DNA of 64,000 bases, from NCBI RefSeq assembly GCF_000585395.1, contig NZ_KK073875.1, forward strand, positions 1,798,788 to 1,862,787. Reading direction: 5' to 3'. Shown piece after piece: positions 1 to 8,082 of this stretch; within the stretch, counting starts at the first letter, position 1; each line of letters opens with the position of its first letter. The position numbers and the translations under genes were made by a program. This DNA comes from Saccharibacillus sacchari DSM 19268 (GTDB taxonomy: Bacteria; Bacillota; Bacilli; Paenibacillales; Paenibacillaceae). Under the pieces are notes generated by a model. It did no database searches. It saw only the letters and a list, made by a program, of their open reading frames with translations, and was not told where the DNA came from.

Positions 1-215
1 GACACGCCGGAAGTCAGCTCGCCGGCTTCGACCGGAAGAGACGAATTATTAACGACCGCGACCGTGCCTTCCGTCAGCGCCTGACCGCCGAGGAATCTGG
101 AAGCCAAGACGACGGCGGCAATGACCGCGACCATCAGAACAGTCATCCAAGTGAACGATTTGGAGCGAATGCGTCCTTTAAACGAATAGCCGAATACGAT
201 TCCGAATGGTTTCAT
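1..215 (-). CDS. ABC-2 type exporter permease, N-terminal fragment (cut by window edge)
   Basis: The first 71 codons of a membrane permease are visible; the rest lies outside the window. The start reads MKPFGIVFGYSFKGRIRSKS followed by a hydrophobic segment. This closely matches the start of the complete permease at 18875-20173, so it is a NatB-like ABC-2 permease. Its ATG overlaps the stop of the ATPase gene as ATGA, meaning translational coupling and one exporter complex. It is the downstream gene of the operon driven from the ComA-type promoter near 1308, which suggests peptide export or self-protection linked to the nearby RiPP cluster. Function is inferred from the paralogue. Confidence 0.85.
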   Translation of the reverse strand, partial: MKPFGIVFGYSFKGRIRSKSFTWMTVLMVAVIAAVVLASRFLGGQALTEGTVAVVNNSSLPVEAGELTSGV

Positions 216-1108
216 ACCGCTTCTCCCACCTTTTCAATAAAGATTTCATGCAGCGAAGGTTCTTTGAGTTCAAATTTGAGCATAGGCACGCCGGATTGTC
301 CAAGCTCCCGCATCAATTGGTGCGCTTGCGCTTCGCCCGGCACCCGGATCGTCCATTCTTGCGCGTCGCGGCGAATATCGCCCCATCCTTTTCCTTCCAG
401 GAAAGGAGTCAGGTCAGCTTCGCTGCGCAGAACCAGATTGTTGCGTCCGTACGAGCTTTTGATTTCGGACAATTTGCCGTTAAGCCTCATTCGGCCTTTT
501 TTCATGATGCAGATATTCTCGCAGAACTGCTCGACCTGCATCATCTGGTGGCTGCAAAACACGACGGCTTTACCGAGCGCGATCTGATCTTTGACGACCG
601 AAGCCAGCATATCCGCGTTAACCGGATCAAGTCCGCTGAACGGTTCATCCAGGATGACCAGGTCCGGATCGTGGATCAGCGAAGAAATAATCTGCACCTT
701 CTGCTGATTGCCTTTGGACAGCTGTTCGACCCGCTTATGTTCGTGTTCTTCGATGCCGAGACGTTCCAGCCACGTTTTGAGCGCTTTCTGCGCGTCGCCT
801 TTTTTCATGCCTTCGAGACGGGCCAAATATGTAAGCTGTTCGCTCACCGTTTCTTTCGGATACAGTCCCCGCTCTTCCGGCAGGTAACCGACGCTCGGCC
901 GATTTTCCAGAAACGGCTTGCCGTTCCAGAGCACGTCGCCCCGGTCATATTCCAGCAATCCGAGCACCGAACGGATCGTAGTTGTTTTGCCCGCGCCGTT
1001 GCCGCCGAGAAGTCCGAACGCTTCGCCGGCTTTGACCTCCAGCGTCACGTTGTCCACGACGTAATTGCCTCCGTACTGCTTGCCCAATTGATTGATTGAA
1101 AGTGTCAA
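212..1108 (-). CDS. ABC exporter ATPase (NatA-like), copy 1
   Basis: A 298-residue ATP-binding subunit with Walker A GGNGAGKTTT, signature LSKGNQQKVQ and Walker B LVILDEPFSGLDP, plus the C-terminal extension usual for NatA/CcmA-type subunits of ABC-2 exporters. I start it at TTG 1108, where GGAAGGAG sits 8 nt upstream and the length equals that of its paralogue at 20170-21066. An in-frame ATG at 1174 exists but lacks such a site and adds residues absent from the paralogue. It partners the permease at 1-215 (ATGA overlap). Its promoter matches the comX and RiPP-operon promoters, so export of, or immunity to, the hydrophobic RiPP peptides is the likely role. The substrate is inferred. Confidence 0.9.
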   Translation of the reverse strand: MTLSINQLGKQYGGNYVVDNVTLEVKAGEAFGLLGGNGAGKTTTIRSVLGLLEYDRGDVLWNGKPFLENRPSVGYLPEERGLYPKETVSEQLTYLARLEGMKKGDAQKALKTWLERLGIEEHEHKRVEQLSKGNQQKVQIISSLIHDPDLVILDEPFSGLDPVNADMLASVVKDQIALGKAVVFCSHQMMQVEQFCENICIMKKGRMRLNGKLSEIKSSYGRNNLVLRSEADLTPFLEGKGWGDIRRDAQEWTIRVPGEAQAHQLMRELGQSGVPMLKFELKEPSLHEIFIEKVGEAV

Positions 1109-1307
1109 TTTAATCGCTCCTTCCGAATAATAACTTGATCGACAACCCGTCGATTCGGGAAACATCCTTTTCATAAGCGGCGGCGGAAGATTCCCGCTCG
1201 TTTCGCCTTGATTCGAAACTGCCGCTTGTCTGTCTTGCCATCATTGAACTGCCCGATTCGCGGTGTCTGCCTTGCTTGTAAAGTACGGCGCCTCTTGGCT
1301 TGATTTC

Positions 1308-1392
1308 ACTATACCAGCCGATATGCGCGCGGAAAACGACAACGCGTTCCGTAATTCCCGCAAATTGTCGTTCTCCGTTTTGCGGGCCGCAA
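1308..1392 (-). promoter_or_regulatory. Candidate ComA-activated promoter P1 of the exporter operon
   Basis: On the minus strand a TATAGT -10 box (1308-1313) is followed by GAAATCAAGCCAA. A TTGCGGGAATT box begins exactly 50 nt upstream (1363), and GTTGTCGTTTTCCG lies between them. Further upstream is the near-palindrome TTGCGG-C-CCGCAA (1380-1392). There is no good -35 hexamer, as expected for an activator-dependent promoter. Box, spacing and start region match P2 before comX. The half-sites resemble the known ComA recognition element TTGCGG. The leader to the TTG start is about 190 nt. Confidence 0.65.
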
Positions 1393-1433
1393 AGCTTTGA
1401 TGTTCGGTACGGATCGTGCTTCAAAACAGCACG

Positions 1434-1459
1434 AAAAACCCGTCTCGCAAAGAGACGGG
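1434..1459 (-). terminator. Terminator after comA
   Basis: On the minus strand CCCGTCTC-TTTGC-GAGACGGG forms a perfect 8-bp stem followed by TTTTT. It ends the comXPA transcript just downstream of the comA stop and separates it from P1. Confidence 0.85.
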
Positions 1460-1470
1460 CCAGCAGCTTC

Positions 1471-2127
1471 TCAAAAAATCGTATTCTCCGACAATAATCC
1501 GATTCGCCTCGCTTCGGCGATCGCTTCGGAACGCGAACGCACGCCGAGCTTTTCGAACACGCGGGTCAGGCTGTATTCAACGGTGCGCTGGCTCATCAGC
1601 AGCTTGGCGGCAATGTCTTTGTTGCTCCGCCCGCTGGCGACTTCCTGCAAAATCTCCTGCTCGCGTTCGTTGATCGAGACCGTTTCGAGCGTGTTGTCTT
1701 CGCGCGTCGATACGCGAATATCGCTGCGCCGAAGCTGGCGGAGCAGCTGCACGGGAATCACGGCCTCGTCGCGCATCACGCAGCGGATCGCCGTAAGCAG
1801 CTGCTCGCGGCTGGCGGTCTTGCTGACGAAACCCGAGACGCCGGAATCGATCAGTACGTTAAAATGCGGACTGATGTCATAGCCGGTATAGATCAGCACG
1901 CGGCTGTCAGGCTGCGCGGTTACGACTCGCTTGGTCAACTCCAGTCCGCTGATGCCCGGCATATTCAAATCGAACAGCAAAATATCGAATTCTTCCGTTT
2001 GCAGCAGCTCCAACGCTTCCATAGGCAAAGACAGCGACGTCACGCGAACTTCCGGGTCTTGCTCCAACAGCAATTTGGTTCCTTCCCCTACGGAAGGGTG
2101 GTCGTCGACCAGCAAAATTTTAATCAT
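1471..2127 (-). CDS. comA: ComA-like LuxR-family response regulator
   Basis: A 218-residue response regulator. The receiver domain (about 1-120) has the acidic pair D8/D9, phospho-acceptor D53 in LFDLNMPG and the conserved lysine in FVSKT. A LuxR-type helix-turn-helix follows, with SQRTVEYSLTRVFEKLGVRS. The start MIKILLVDDHPSVGEGTK, the TGYDI segment and the RTVEYSLT helix closely resemble Bacillus ComA rather than generic NarL proteins. Its ATG has AAGGAGG upstream and overlaps the comP stop as ATGA. Phosphorylated by ComP, it should bind TTGCGG-type sites; three candidate promoters lie in this window. It is the presumed activator of the RiPP and exporter operons. Confidence 0.9.
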   Translation of the reverse strand: MIKILLVDDHPSVGEGTKLLLEQDPEVRVTSLSLPMEALELLQTEEFDILLFDLNMPGISGLELTKRVVTAQPDSRVLIYTGYDISPHFNVLIDSGVSGFVSKTASREQLLTAIRCVMRDEAVIPVQLLRQLRRSDIRVSTREDNTLETVSINEREQEILQEVASGRSNKDIAAKLLMSQRTVEYSLTRVFEKLGVRSRSEAIAEARRIGLLSENTIF

Positions 2128-4454
2128 TGAACGGCCTCCTTATATGAGAAATCGGAACTTGGCTTAAGCGGAATCATAATCTCGGTCTCCATACCGGCTC
2201 CCGGTCGGGAATGCCATTCGAACGTTCCTTCGAAGCTTCGGACTCTTTCTTTCATGCCGGCAAGCCCCATATGGCTGAACGAGTCCGCCGCGTCTGCTTC
2301 ATTCATGCCTACACCGTCGTCCCGGTAGCGGTAATAAAAAGCTTCTTCGTCGGCGAACATGGAGATTTCCACGTTCGAAGCATCGGCGTGCTTGTCCGCG
2401 TTGCGCAGCAATTCCTGGGTAATCCGGTAAATGGCCAGCGTCTGCTCGTCGTCGAGGACGCCGCCGATATTGTTGGCCTGAAAATCGACGATATAATCGG
2501 CTCTCATCTGGGCCTCGGCGAACAACTGCTCGAGCGATTGTTCCAACCCCATTTCCATCAGCAGCGGCGGACGAAGCTCGTTGCAAGTCTCGCGAATCTG
2601 ATGAATAACGTCCAGCAGCCCTTCTTTGATCCGATCCAGCTCGGCTTTCAGCAAGCCGTTCATCTCGTAATCCACGATCGCGGTCTCCAAGCGGCGCAGC
2701 CAAATGATCTGGTCCTGAAGCGCGGAGTCGTGCAGGTCCGAAGCCAGCCGTCTTCGTTCGTTCTCCGACAGGTTGAAGATCAGGCGCAGTACCCAGCCCG
2801 GCGTTTCGCCGTGCTTTTCCATTTCCGCTTCCAGACTGTCGATCAGCCCTTCGACCAGGTACAGATTCTCGAACACGATCGCGCTATAGTTGGCGAGCGT
2901 GACGAGTCGATTGCGTTCGTCGGGGTTGTATCGGGTATGATCCGCTTTGTCGTCCAGCCAGAGCAGATACGCTTGGTCTCCGCGGCGGCCGATAACCAGG
3001 CAGGCACCGCGCGAAAGCATCGTCAACGAACCGGGAACGAGCTGCTCGTTTTTGCGCCGGAGCGCTTCGGCAATCTCCCGCCGCTCCGCGGCTGCCATTT
3101 TTTCGACCGGCACTTCGTTGACCGAAGTATCCCAATCGAAAAATTGCAGCGCGGGTATGCGAATGCTTTCCTTGATCTCCTGTTCGAGCGCCCGTTCCAG
3201 ATCCGCCCGCTTCATCACGCGCGCGATATTATGGGAGAACCGCTCGAAATTCCCGTCCAGGCTCGTTCCGCCTTTCCCTTGCCGCAGTTTGCGGTCCAGC
3301 GCTTCTTTAACGAACAATAAGATGACCAGCACCAGGTAAAAAATCAGGAACATCCTCGTGATGCCGATTCCGCTCGGCCCTTCGCTGCGAACGATCCACA
3401 TGCCGAGCAGCGCCATGATCGCCGAAGGCAATACGGCCACCGAAGCATGATAAAAAAATCGGTTCAATACGAAATTCACGTCGAAAATACGGCGCGTCAT
3501 CAGCATGTACATGTAAGCGAGCGGCAGCACCAATAAAAAGGCTGTTGCGGTTCCGACGGAAATGATCGGAGATCCGATTAACAGGGGTAGGCTGTATAAG
3601 ACGATAAACGGCGAAAAAGCCAAAATATGCGTGATTAAGGTCAGCTTGAACAAAGAGTTCAAGTCGCCTTTTCGATGTTTTCTGTATTTCCGTATCAGTT
3701 GAATGATGGCAATGACGTTCGGAATCGCAAAAAAGAGAGTGAAGAGCGGCGAGGTCCAAGATAAAGCTTCGCGCGCGACGAATAAACGGATATAACTCGT
3801 AACAAGCACGAAACTGATGCATGAATAAAAGAAAACCAGCCATTTGGAAGACAGCAAACGCTCATTGAACTTTTTCAAATACAAATTCATAAAATGAACA
3901 AAGATTACAGGAACCATCAGAAACAGAAAACGAAATAATAAAGTTCCGAAAGGATCAATTTTATGAATCGTATACCCGCCGATATAAGCCGCTCCCGTAA
4001 ATAGGAAAAAGAGCGCCAGCACAAAAGCTGAAGGGTCCAGGCGTCCGAATCTCCAAAGCGCGGCCGCAAAAATTAAAAATAAAAGCGAAGCCGTTAGCGG
4101 CACGCCGATAAATCGAAGCGTCTCCGACAACGGAGGCGGCTCCAATTCATAATGGATACTTTCGTCTTGGGCATTCAGAATGTCGAGCGATCTCGCTCTT
4201 TCCAACTCTCCGTAATGCCTAAGAGTGTAATTTTTTGCAGGATCCTCGCCGTTAACTGCTACGATCCGATCGTCAACTTCAAGGTGTCGCTGTCCCCATC
4301 CGCCTTGTTCGATCAAGGTTACGCGGTAAGAGCCGTCCGACTCCGGCATCGCTTCGACGAATATATTCGGATTGAATGCCACAACATGAAAATATTGAAA
4401 AATAACGACTATGTATAGGAATACGGCGATCGGCCATTTCCATCTTGTTAACAT
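2124..4454 (-). CDS. comP: ComP-like membrane sensor histidine kinase
   Basis: A 776-residue kinase, close to ComP length (about 770). A first membrane helix is followed by an extracytoplasmic PDZ-like loop (GQRHLEVDDRIVAVNGEDP, about 50-75), then a polytopic membrane region to about residue 390. The cytoplasmic part has a HisKA_3 H-box SDLHDSALQDQ (about 575), an N-box ELLRNADKHAD and a G-box YRDDGVGM. Genuine ComP proteins share this layout and sense the isoprenylated ComX peptide outside the cell. I choose ATG 4454 because GGAGG lies 5 nt upstream; ATG 4466 would contain that site. It follows comX by 25 nt and is coupled to comA. Confidence 0.9.
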   Translation of the reverse strand: MLTRWKWPIAVFLYIVVIFQYFHVVAFNPNIFVEAMPESDGSYRVTLIEQGGWGQRHLEVDDRIVAVNGEDPAKNYTLRHYGELERARSLDILNAQDESIHYELEPPPLSETLRFIGVPLTASLLFLIFAAALWRFGRLDPSAFVLALFFLFTGAAYIGGYTIHKIDPFGTLLFRFLFLMVPVIFVHFMNLYLKKFNERLLSSKWLVFFYSCISFVLVTSYIRLFVAREALSWTSPLFTLFFAIPNVIAIIQLIRKYRKHRKGDLNSLFKLTLITHILAFSPFIVLYSLPLLIGSPIISVGTATAFLLVLPLAYMYMLMTRRIFDVNFVLNRFFYHASVAVLPSAIMALLGMWIVRSEGPSGIGITRMFLIFYLVLVILLFVKEALDRKLRQGKGGTSLDGNFERFSHNIARVMKRADLERALEQEIKESIRIPALQFFDWDTSVNEVPVEKMAAAERREIAEALRRKNEQLVPGSLTMLSRGACLVIGRRGDQAYLLWLDDKADHTRYNPDERNRLVTLANYSAIVFENLYLVEGLIDSLEAEMEKHGETPGWVLRLIFNLSENERRRLASDLHDSALQDQIIWLRRLETAIVDYEMNGLLKAELDRIKEGLLDVIHQIRETCNELRPPLLMEMGLEQSLEQLFAEAQMRADYIVDFQANNIGGVLDDEQTLAIYRITQELLRNADKHADASNVEISMFADEEAFYYRYRDDGVGMNEADAADSFSHMGLAGMKERVRSFEGTFEWHSRPGAGMETEIMIPLKPSSDFSYKEAVQ

Positions 4455-4479
4455 GAAATCCTCCATTTCTTGCCGAAAT

Positions 4480-4662
4480 CTATTTTTCCCAAAGCAGGAT
4501 ATTTGAATTTTTTAAAACCCGATCATTTCTTCCTTCCTTGAACACTTCTTTCAACGCCCGCTGCTCCATCGCTCCAAGCCCCGCAAACTGTAGTTGTCCC
4601 GATTGGAATTCGGCCCGAGCATTCTTATTTTGCATAAGCATCGCTATCGCTTCTTTCAACAT
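4480..4662 (-). CDS. comX: ComX-like pheromone precursor
   Basis: A 60-codon gene with GGAGG 10 nt before its ATG, lying between comQ and comP exactly where comX sits in Bacillus. The peptide begins MLKEAIAMLMQNKNARAEFQ and ends KNSNILLWEK. The single tryptophan is third from the C-terminus (W58), the same place as the prenylated Trp of B. subtilis 168 ComX. ComX precursors are poorly conserved, so position, size and the penultimate-region Trp carry the call. ComQ is expected to prenylate and process it into a short secreted peptide ending near LLWEK. The pherotype and exact cleavage site cannot be read from sequence. Confidence 0.85.
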   Translation of the reverse strand: MLKEAIAMLMQNKNARAEFQSGQLQFAGLGAMEQRALKEVFKEGRNDRVLKNSNILLWEK

Positions 4663-4788
4663 TTCCGATCAACCTCCGTGAATTGGGATAGGTACAGCCG
4701 GCAGTTCGTCTGCCTGAAGCTGTCAGCGTAACCGGGGATCGGAAGCGAGAAGATTCTGGATAGTGGTTCCGGCGTTTGGCTTGACTTC

Positions 4789-4875
4789 ACTATACCAGCG
4801 CCGGGAAGTTCGGGAAACGACAACAGCCGCGACAATTCCCGCAATTGTTTTTGCGGTGTTTTTGCGGGAACGCAA
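4789..4875 (-). promoter_or_regulatory. Candidate ComA-activated promoter P2 of comXPA
   Basis: The minus strand carries -10 TATAGT (4789-4794), then GAAGTCAAGCCAA. TTGCGGGAATT starts 50 nt upstream (4844), followed after 9 nt by GTTGTCGTTTCCCG. These elements and spacings are identical to P1. Upstream lie another TTGCGG half-site (plus strand, 4851-4856) and TTGCGGGAACGCAA (4862-4875). It lies between comQ and comX and leaves a leader of about 120 nt, which suggests positive feedback on comX, comP and comA separately from comQ. Confidence 0.65.
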
Positions 4876-4904
4876 AGCGGCCTGCGGACACGCGAAAAAA
4901 GGAT

Positions 4905-5822
4905 TCACATGCGAATCGTTTGATCCAATATCCGCTTGAATTCCGATTGGGCGGGCAGCGATTCGATCACGTCCAGACACCGATAATAAGCCAGTCGCAT
5001 TCTTACCGAAGCATAGGCGAGCGCACCGGATTGTTCAAGCGCCTCCTCGAACTCGGTTGTCTTGGTTTTGACTTCGTCGTAGCTTAATTTTCCTTCGAAA
5101 TACTCTGTTGCCCAATGATCTTCGCCCTCCAGATAATTCAGCAGCATCAAAACGGGCAGCGTGCGCTTGCGGTTCCAAAAGTCGTTTTTGCCTTCATGAT
5201 TCGTAATATCCAGAATATCGTTCTTGATCTGGGCGGCTATGCCGAGCTGAAGCGCGAATTCCGCACTTTCGATCTTGGTTTCCCCGCAGCCGAGCAAGGT
5301 ACCGAGTTGAACGGCCATAACAAGCAAGGAGGCGGATTTCCCCGAAATCATCTCCATGTATTGTTCTTCGGTATAGACGGCATTCAAAAGGTCCGTCATT
5401 TGTCCGTTAACGGTCGTAAGTAATTGAGCATTGAGCAGCGCGGCCGCTTCATATTTGCGTTCGGACGGAAAAGGGGCTTGCAGCAGCATCTGCTGAGCCA
5501 AAAACGAAAATCCGAGCGCGATATTCAAGGCAAGATCGCTTCGAAATTTGCTCCACGGAGCCGATTCGTTATCTCCGTCTTGCAGATCATCGATCATGTC
5601 CAAAGACAGCACCAAGGCTTCGACGGCAGCCGCCGCTTGCAAAATCCCGTCGCCTTCTCCGCCGTACATCCGATAGTGGAGAACAGTGAGATTGCCGAAA
5701 AGGGCTTTTTCCGACAACTTGTACGCCGCGCATTCCGCTGCCATGTCCCGAAGCTCGGCCTGGTTGAATCCTTGTTCGATCCCTTGCATCAAAGTTTGCT
5801 TAATCGCTTCATTCCAATTCAA
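4905..5822 (-). CDS. comQ: ComQ-like isoprenyl transferase
   Basis: A 305-residue all-helical polyprenyl-synthase-fold protein. The first aspartate-rich motif is SLDMIDDLQDGD (D78, D79, D82, the DDxxD that binds Mg-diphosphate), and a second Asp-rich segment KNDILDI lies near 205. ComQ enzymes transfer a geranyl or farnesyl group to the ComX tryptophan and are needed for its processing. Length (about 300) and the position directly upstream of comX and comP identify it as ComQ rather than a housekeeping prenyl synthase. It starts at TTG with AAGGAG about 11 nt upstream. It has its own sigma-A promoter (5879-5907), apart from the ComA-type promoter before comX. Confidence 0.9.
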   Translation of the reverse strand: MNWNEAIKQTLMQGIEQGFNQAELRDMAAECAAYKLSEKALFGNLTVLHYRMYGGEGDGILQAAAAVEALVLSLDMIDDLQDGDNESAPWSKFRSDLALNIALGFSFLAQQMLLQAPFPSERKYEAAALLNAQLLTTVNGQMTDLLNAVYTEEQYMEMISGKSASLLVMAVQLGTLLGCGETKIESAEFALQLGIAAQIKNDILDITNHEGKNDFWNRKRTLPVLMLLNYLEGEDHWATEYFEGKLSYDEVKTKTTEFEEALEQSGALAYASVRMRLAYYRCLDVIESLPAQSEFKRILDQTIRM

Positions 5823-5878
5823 CGTGAGTTTCTCTCCTTATCCGCTACTGATTAGGATTAGATTTATTCCTATCCCCT

Positions 5879-5907
5879 ATTCTACTTTCAAACCCTCTTT
5901 ATTCCAA
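5879..5907 (-). promoter_or_regulatory. Sigma-A promoter of comQ
   Basis: On the minus strand TTGGAA (5902-5907), a 17-nt spacer and TAGAAT (5879-5884) lie about 55 nt upstream of the comQ TTG start. No ComA-like repeats are seen here, so comQ may be expressed constitutively. Confidence 0.6.
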
Positions 5908-5944
5908 CAGCGAAACGCCAACCTTTATATACCCGGAATACGCA

Positions 5945-5973
5945 AAAAAGACCTTCCCGTTCGGAAAGATCTT
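5945..5973 (-). terminator. Terminator of the RiPP operon
   Basis: On the minus strand AAGATCTTTCC-GAAC-GGGAAGGTCTT (with G-U pairs) is followed by TTTTTT. It lies just past the stop of the SagB-like gene, the last gene of the operon. Confidence 0.75.
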
Positions 5974-5992
5974 CTACGCGATTCCTATACGA

Positions 5993-6724
5993 TTAAGGTT
6001 TGTCGTACAGCACGACAGCGGCGAGCGCAACTTCGTAAATCCCGTCCAACCCCAGCCATTCATTCACTCTGTCGTCATAAAACGTGGCAATCGGAGCCGT
6101 ATCCGTTGTTGGAGGCGCGCAGCTCTGCACTTGTTTCGCCATTCTTCCCGCTTCCAGCAGACTATAGCGGTAGCCCCGTTCGCCGAGCAATTTATGCGAA
6201 CGGTGCAAATTGGCAGCGACGAACCAGATCGCCCGCGGCGAGCCGCTCAGAAGTCCCGGCGGAAAAGCATCTTGCAACGAAATATTCCAAGGCCGGCCGC
6301 AGCACTTCAACTCCCGCCCTTGCTCTTCGATGTGATAGCAAAGGTGCTGCCCTTCTTCGTTCCGGCAAACCATGTACAGCTCCAACTGATCGGGCTTGAA
6401 TCCGGCAGTTTGCTCCAGCACGCGCATTTCCTCGAAAGGAACTTCAGAATGGGACGCCACGGTTCGGGCATAAGCGTCCAACCATTGTTTCAGATCCGGC
6501 GGGATGTCCGCTTCGCTCGACGGAATCGCCGGCGAACCGAAATAACGTTTGTCCGACGAAGCTTGACCGTTCAGGTGTCGAAACAGGTTGCCGAGCATTT
6601 TCATCCGAGATCTCATTAACACGTCCAATTCGGGGTGATGGGCAGAACCGGCATGGTAGGTCAGCGAAAGACGTTCTTCATCCAGCTCGCGCTCGGATCT
6701 CCAATCGTTAAATTTCAGACTCAT
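5993..6724 (-). CDS. SagB-like nitroreductase-family oxidoreductase
   Basis: A 243-residue protein. Its second half has the SagB/nitroreductase signature: GYRYSLLEAGRMAKQVQ, then an Ala-rich helix, then DDRVNEWLGLDGIYEVALAAVVLYD at the C-terminus. SagB proteins are FMN dehydrogenases that oxidise azolines, made by YcaO cyclodehydratases, to azoles. The gene sits 14 nt behind the ycaO gene, consistent with that role. It is shorter than many SagB proteins and the N-terminal FMN-contacting region is divergent, so activity is uncertain. ATG 6724 has AAAGGAG 8 nt upstream and is preferred to the adjacent TTG. It is the last gene before the terminator. Confidence 0.75.
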   Translation of the reverse strand: MSLKFNDWRSERELDEERLSLTYHAGSAHHPELDVLMRSRMKMLGNLFRHLNGQASSDKRYFGSPAIPSSEADIPPDLKQWLDAYARTVASHSEVPFEEMRVLEQTAGFKPDQLELYMVCRNEEGQHLCYHIEEQGRELKCCGRPWNISLQDAFPPGLLSGSPRAIWFVAANLHRSHKLLGERGYRYSLLEAGRMAKQVQSCAPPTTDTAPIATFYDDRVNEWLGLDGIYEVALAAVVLYDKP

Positions 6725-6738
6725 CAAGCATTCTCCTT

Positions 6739-8082
6739 TCAGGGAAAAGGGTGGGGCGCCGTATTCAAATCCGTCGGCGCGATCGGGAATGCGCGGTAAC
6801 CCGTCCCGACCGGAACATCGAAAATGCGGCGGCTTCCGATCAGGCGTTCATGCTCGCTTCGCGGAAGCTGCACGGTTCCGGGGACGATCATTTTGACGAC
6901 ATGCAGCCCCAGCGCTCTCGCGTCTTCGGTCGTGACGTCCGCGCAGATCGCTTCCAATCCGCGCGCCGCAAGCCGGTCAAGCACCTGCTTCAACTGCTCG
7001 GCATGGGACGCCTTGCCGTCGATCGGGTTCGCGGCGAGCTTTCGCGTCTTGGGTGCGGCGCAGGCGAAATCAAGCTCGCGCATCGCGTTCGGCTGCTCGT
7101 AATAAGGCAGTCGCAGACCGTAATCGACAATCTGGTCCGCTTGCAGCTCGGGAAGTCCGGACGCGTAAATTTGCGCTTTGTTGCCCATGTACAGCTGGCT
7201 GATCTCCATCAGCGTCTTGGACGCGGCCTCCTCGAGCGTGCTGCGGGCGGCGCCGCCGAACGAGACCTTCCCGTCTCGGGTATGCAGCAGGCCGAAGACG
7301 GAAGGCACGCCGATATCCGAAGTCGTATCCACCAAATCAAGCCGGAAACGCCGTTCATCCATCAGCGCTTTGAACGGTTCCAACAGCGCGGATCCGTTCA
7401 AGTCGATCCCCGGCATCTGCAACCGGTTGTACCACATGATCATGAACGAATCGCGTTCGATGATCTCCAACAGCCCGCCGAGCATGGCTTGCTCCAGGGT
7501 CGAGCCGGCCGCGGAGCCGGTCATGAGGCCGAAGCAAATCGCGTCTTCGTTCGGAGCGATCGGCCGGTAAGAGTCCCAGGTCAGCGCGGCCGGCACGTAG
7601 ACGTTCTTTCCACGGGTCAGACTATATGCCTCGAACCATCCTATGCGGCTGTCTTCCGTAAACGGACGGTACGGGAATCCCGGCTTCGCGTGCTGCTCTT
7701 GCGTGAAAAGAGGAAGTTCGCTCGGATGCAGCGCATTCGCGCCCAACTCCCGCCGCGAAGCGAAGACCGTCCGATCGGGCTGCACGTAAGACGCGCAATA
7801 GCGTTCGACCGCTTCCGCGACGGCGGACGTATTCGCTTCTTCCGGCGTGCGTCCCATGCCGCTGGCAAAAAAGTCGATCAGCCCTTCCTGGCCCGGAACG
7901 AAGGCTTTGGGATTGCCCGGAATAGCCAGACTCAAAAAAAGCTCGGGATCTTCCGCGTCGGAATTGATATTCATCAAGCCTTTCACGATCCCGCCCCGGC
8001 TGCCCAGCGTCGCGGCCAACGCTTTCGGCACGCCGGCGTCCGTTCCGACGGACGACGATCTGCGAACCAGTTGACGGCTCAT
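6739..8082 (-). CDS. YcaO-domain cyclodehydratase
   Basis: A 447-residue YcaO protein. ATP/Mg-binding signatures are visible in AVAEAVERYCA (about 110) and LGGLLEIIERDSF (about 200), and the C-terminus ends PHPFP, the PxPxP tail typical of azoline-forming YcaO enzymes. Such enzymes use ATP to cyclise Cys, Ser or Thr side chains onto the preceding amide. A separate Ocin-ThiF-like partner is encoded just upstream with an ATGA overlap, which fixes the start at ATG 8082 rather than an in-frame ATG at 8145. Oddly, the precursors have no core Cys except in a presumed leader position, and some have only the terminal Thr as a possible substrate. The exact chemistry is therefore open. Confidence 0.9.
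   Translation of the reverse strand: MSRQLVRRSSSVGTDAGVPKALAATLGSRGGIVKGLMNINSDAEDPELFLSLAIPGNPKAFVPGQEGLIDFFASGMGRTPEEANTSAVAEAVERYCASYVQPDRTVFASRRELGANALHPSELPLFTQEQHAKPGFPYRPFTEDSRIGWFEAYSLTRGKNVYVPAALTWDSYRPIAPNEDAICFGLMTGSAAGSTLEQAMLGGLLEIIERDSFMIMWYNRLQMPGIDLNGSALLEPFKALMDERRFRLDLVDTTSDIGVPSVFGLLHTRDGKVSFGGAARSTLEEAASKTLMEISQLYMGNKAQIYASGLPELQADQIVDYGLRLPYYEQPNAMRELDFACAAPKTRKLAANPIDGKASHAEQLKQVLDRLAARGLEAICADVTTEDARALGLHVVKMIVPGTVQLPRSEHERLIGSRRIFDVPVGTGYRAFPIAPTDLNTAPHPFP

Noticed and set aside
1110..1424. 104-codon ORF in the leader between P1 and the exporter ATPase
   Set aside because: No ribosome site; it spans promoter P1 and has no coding features.
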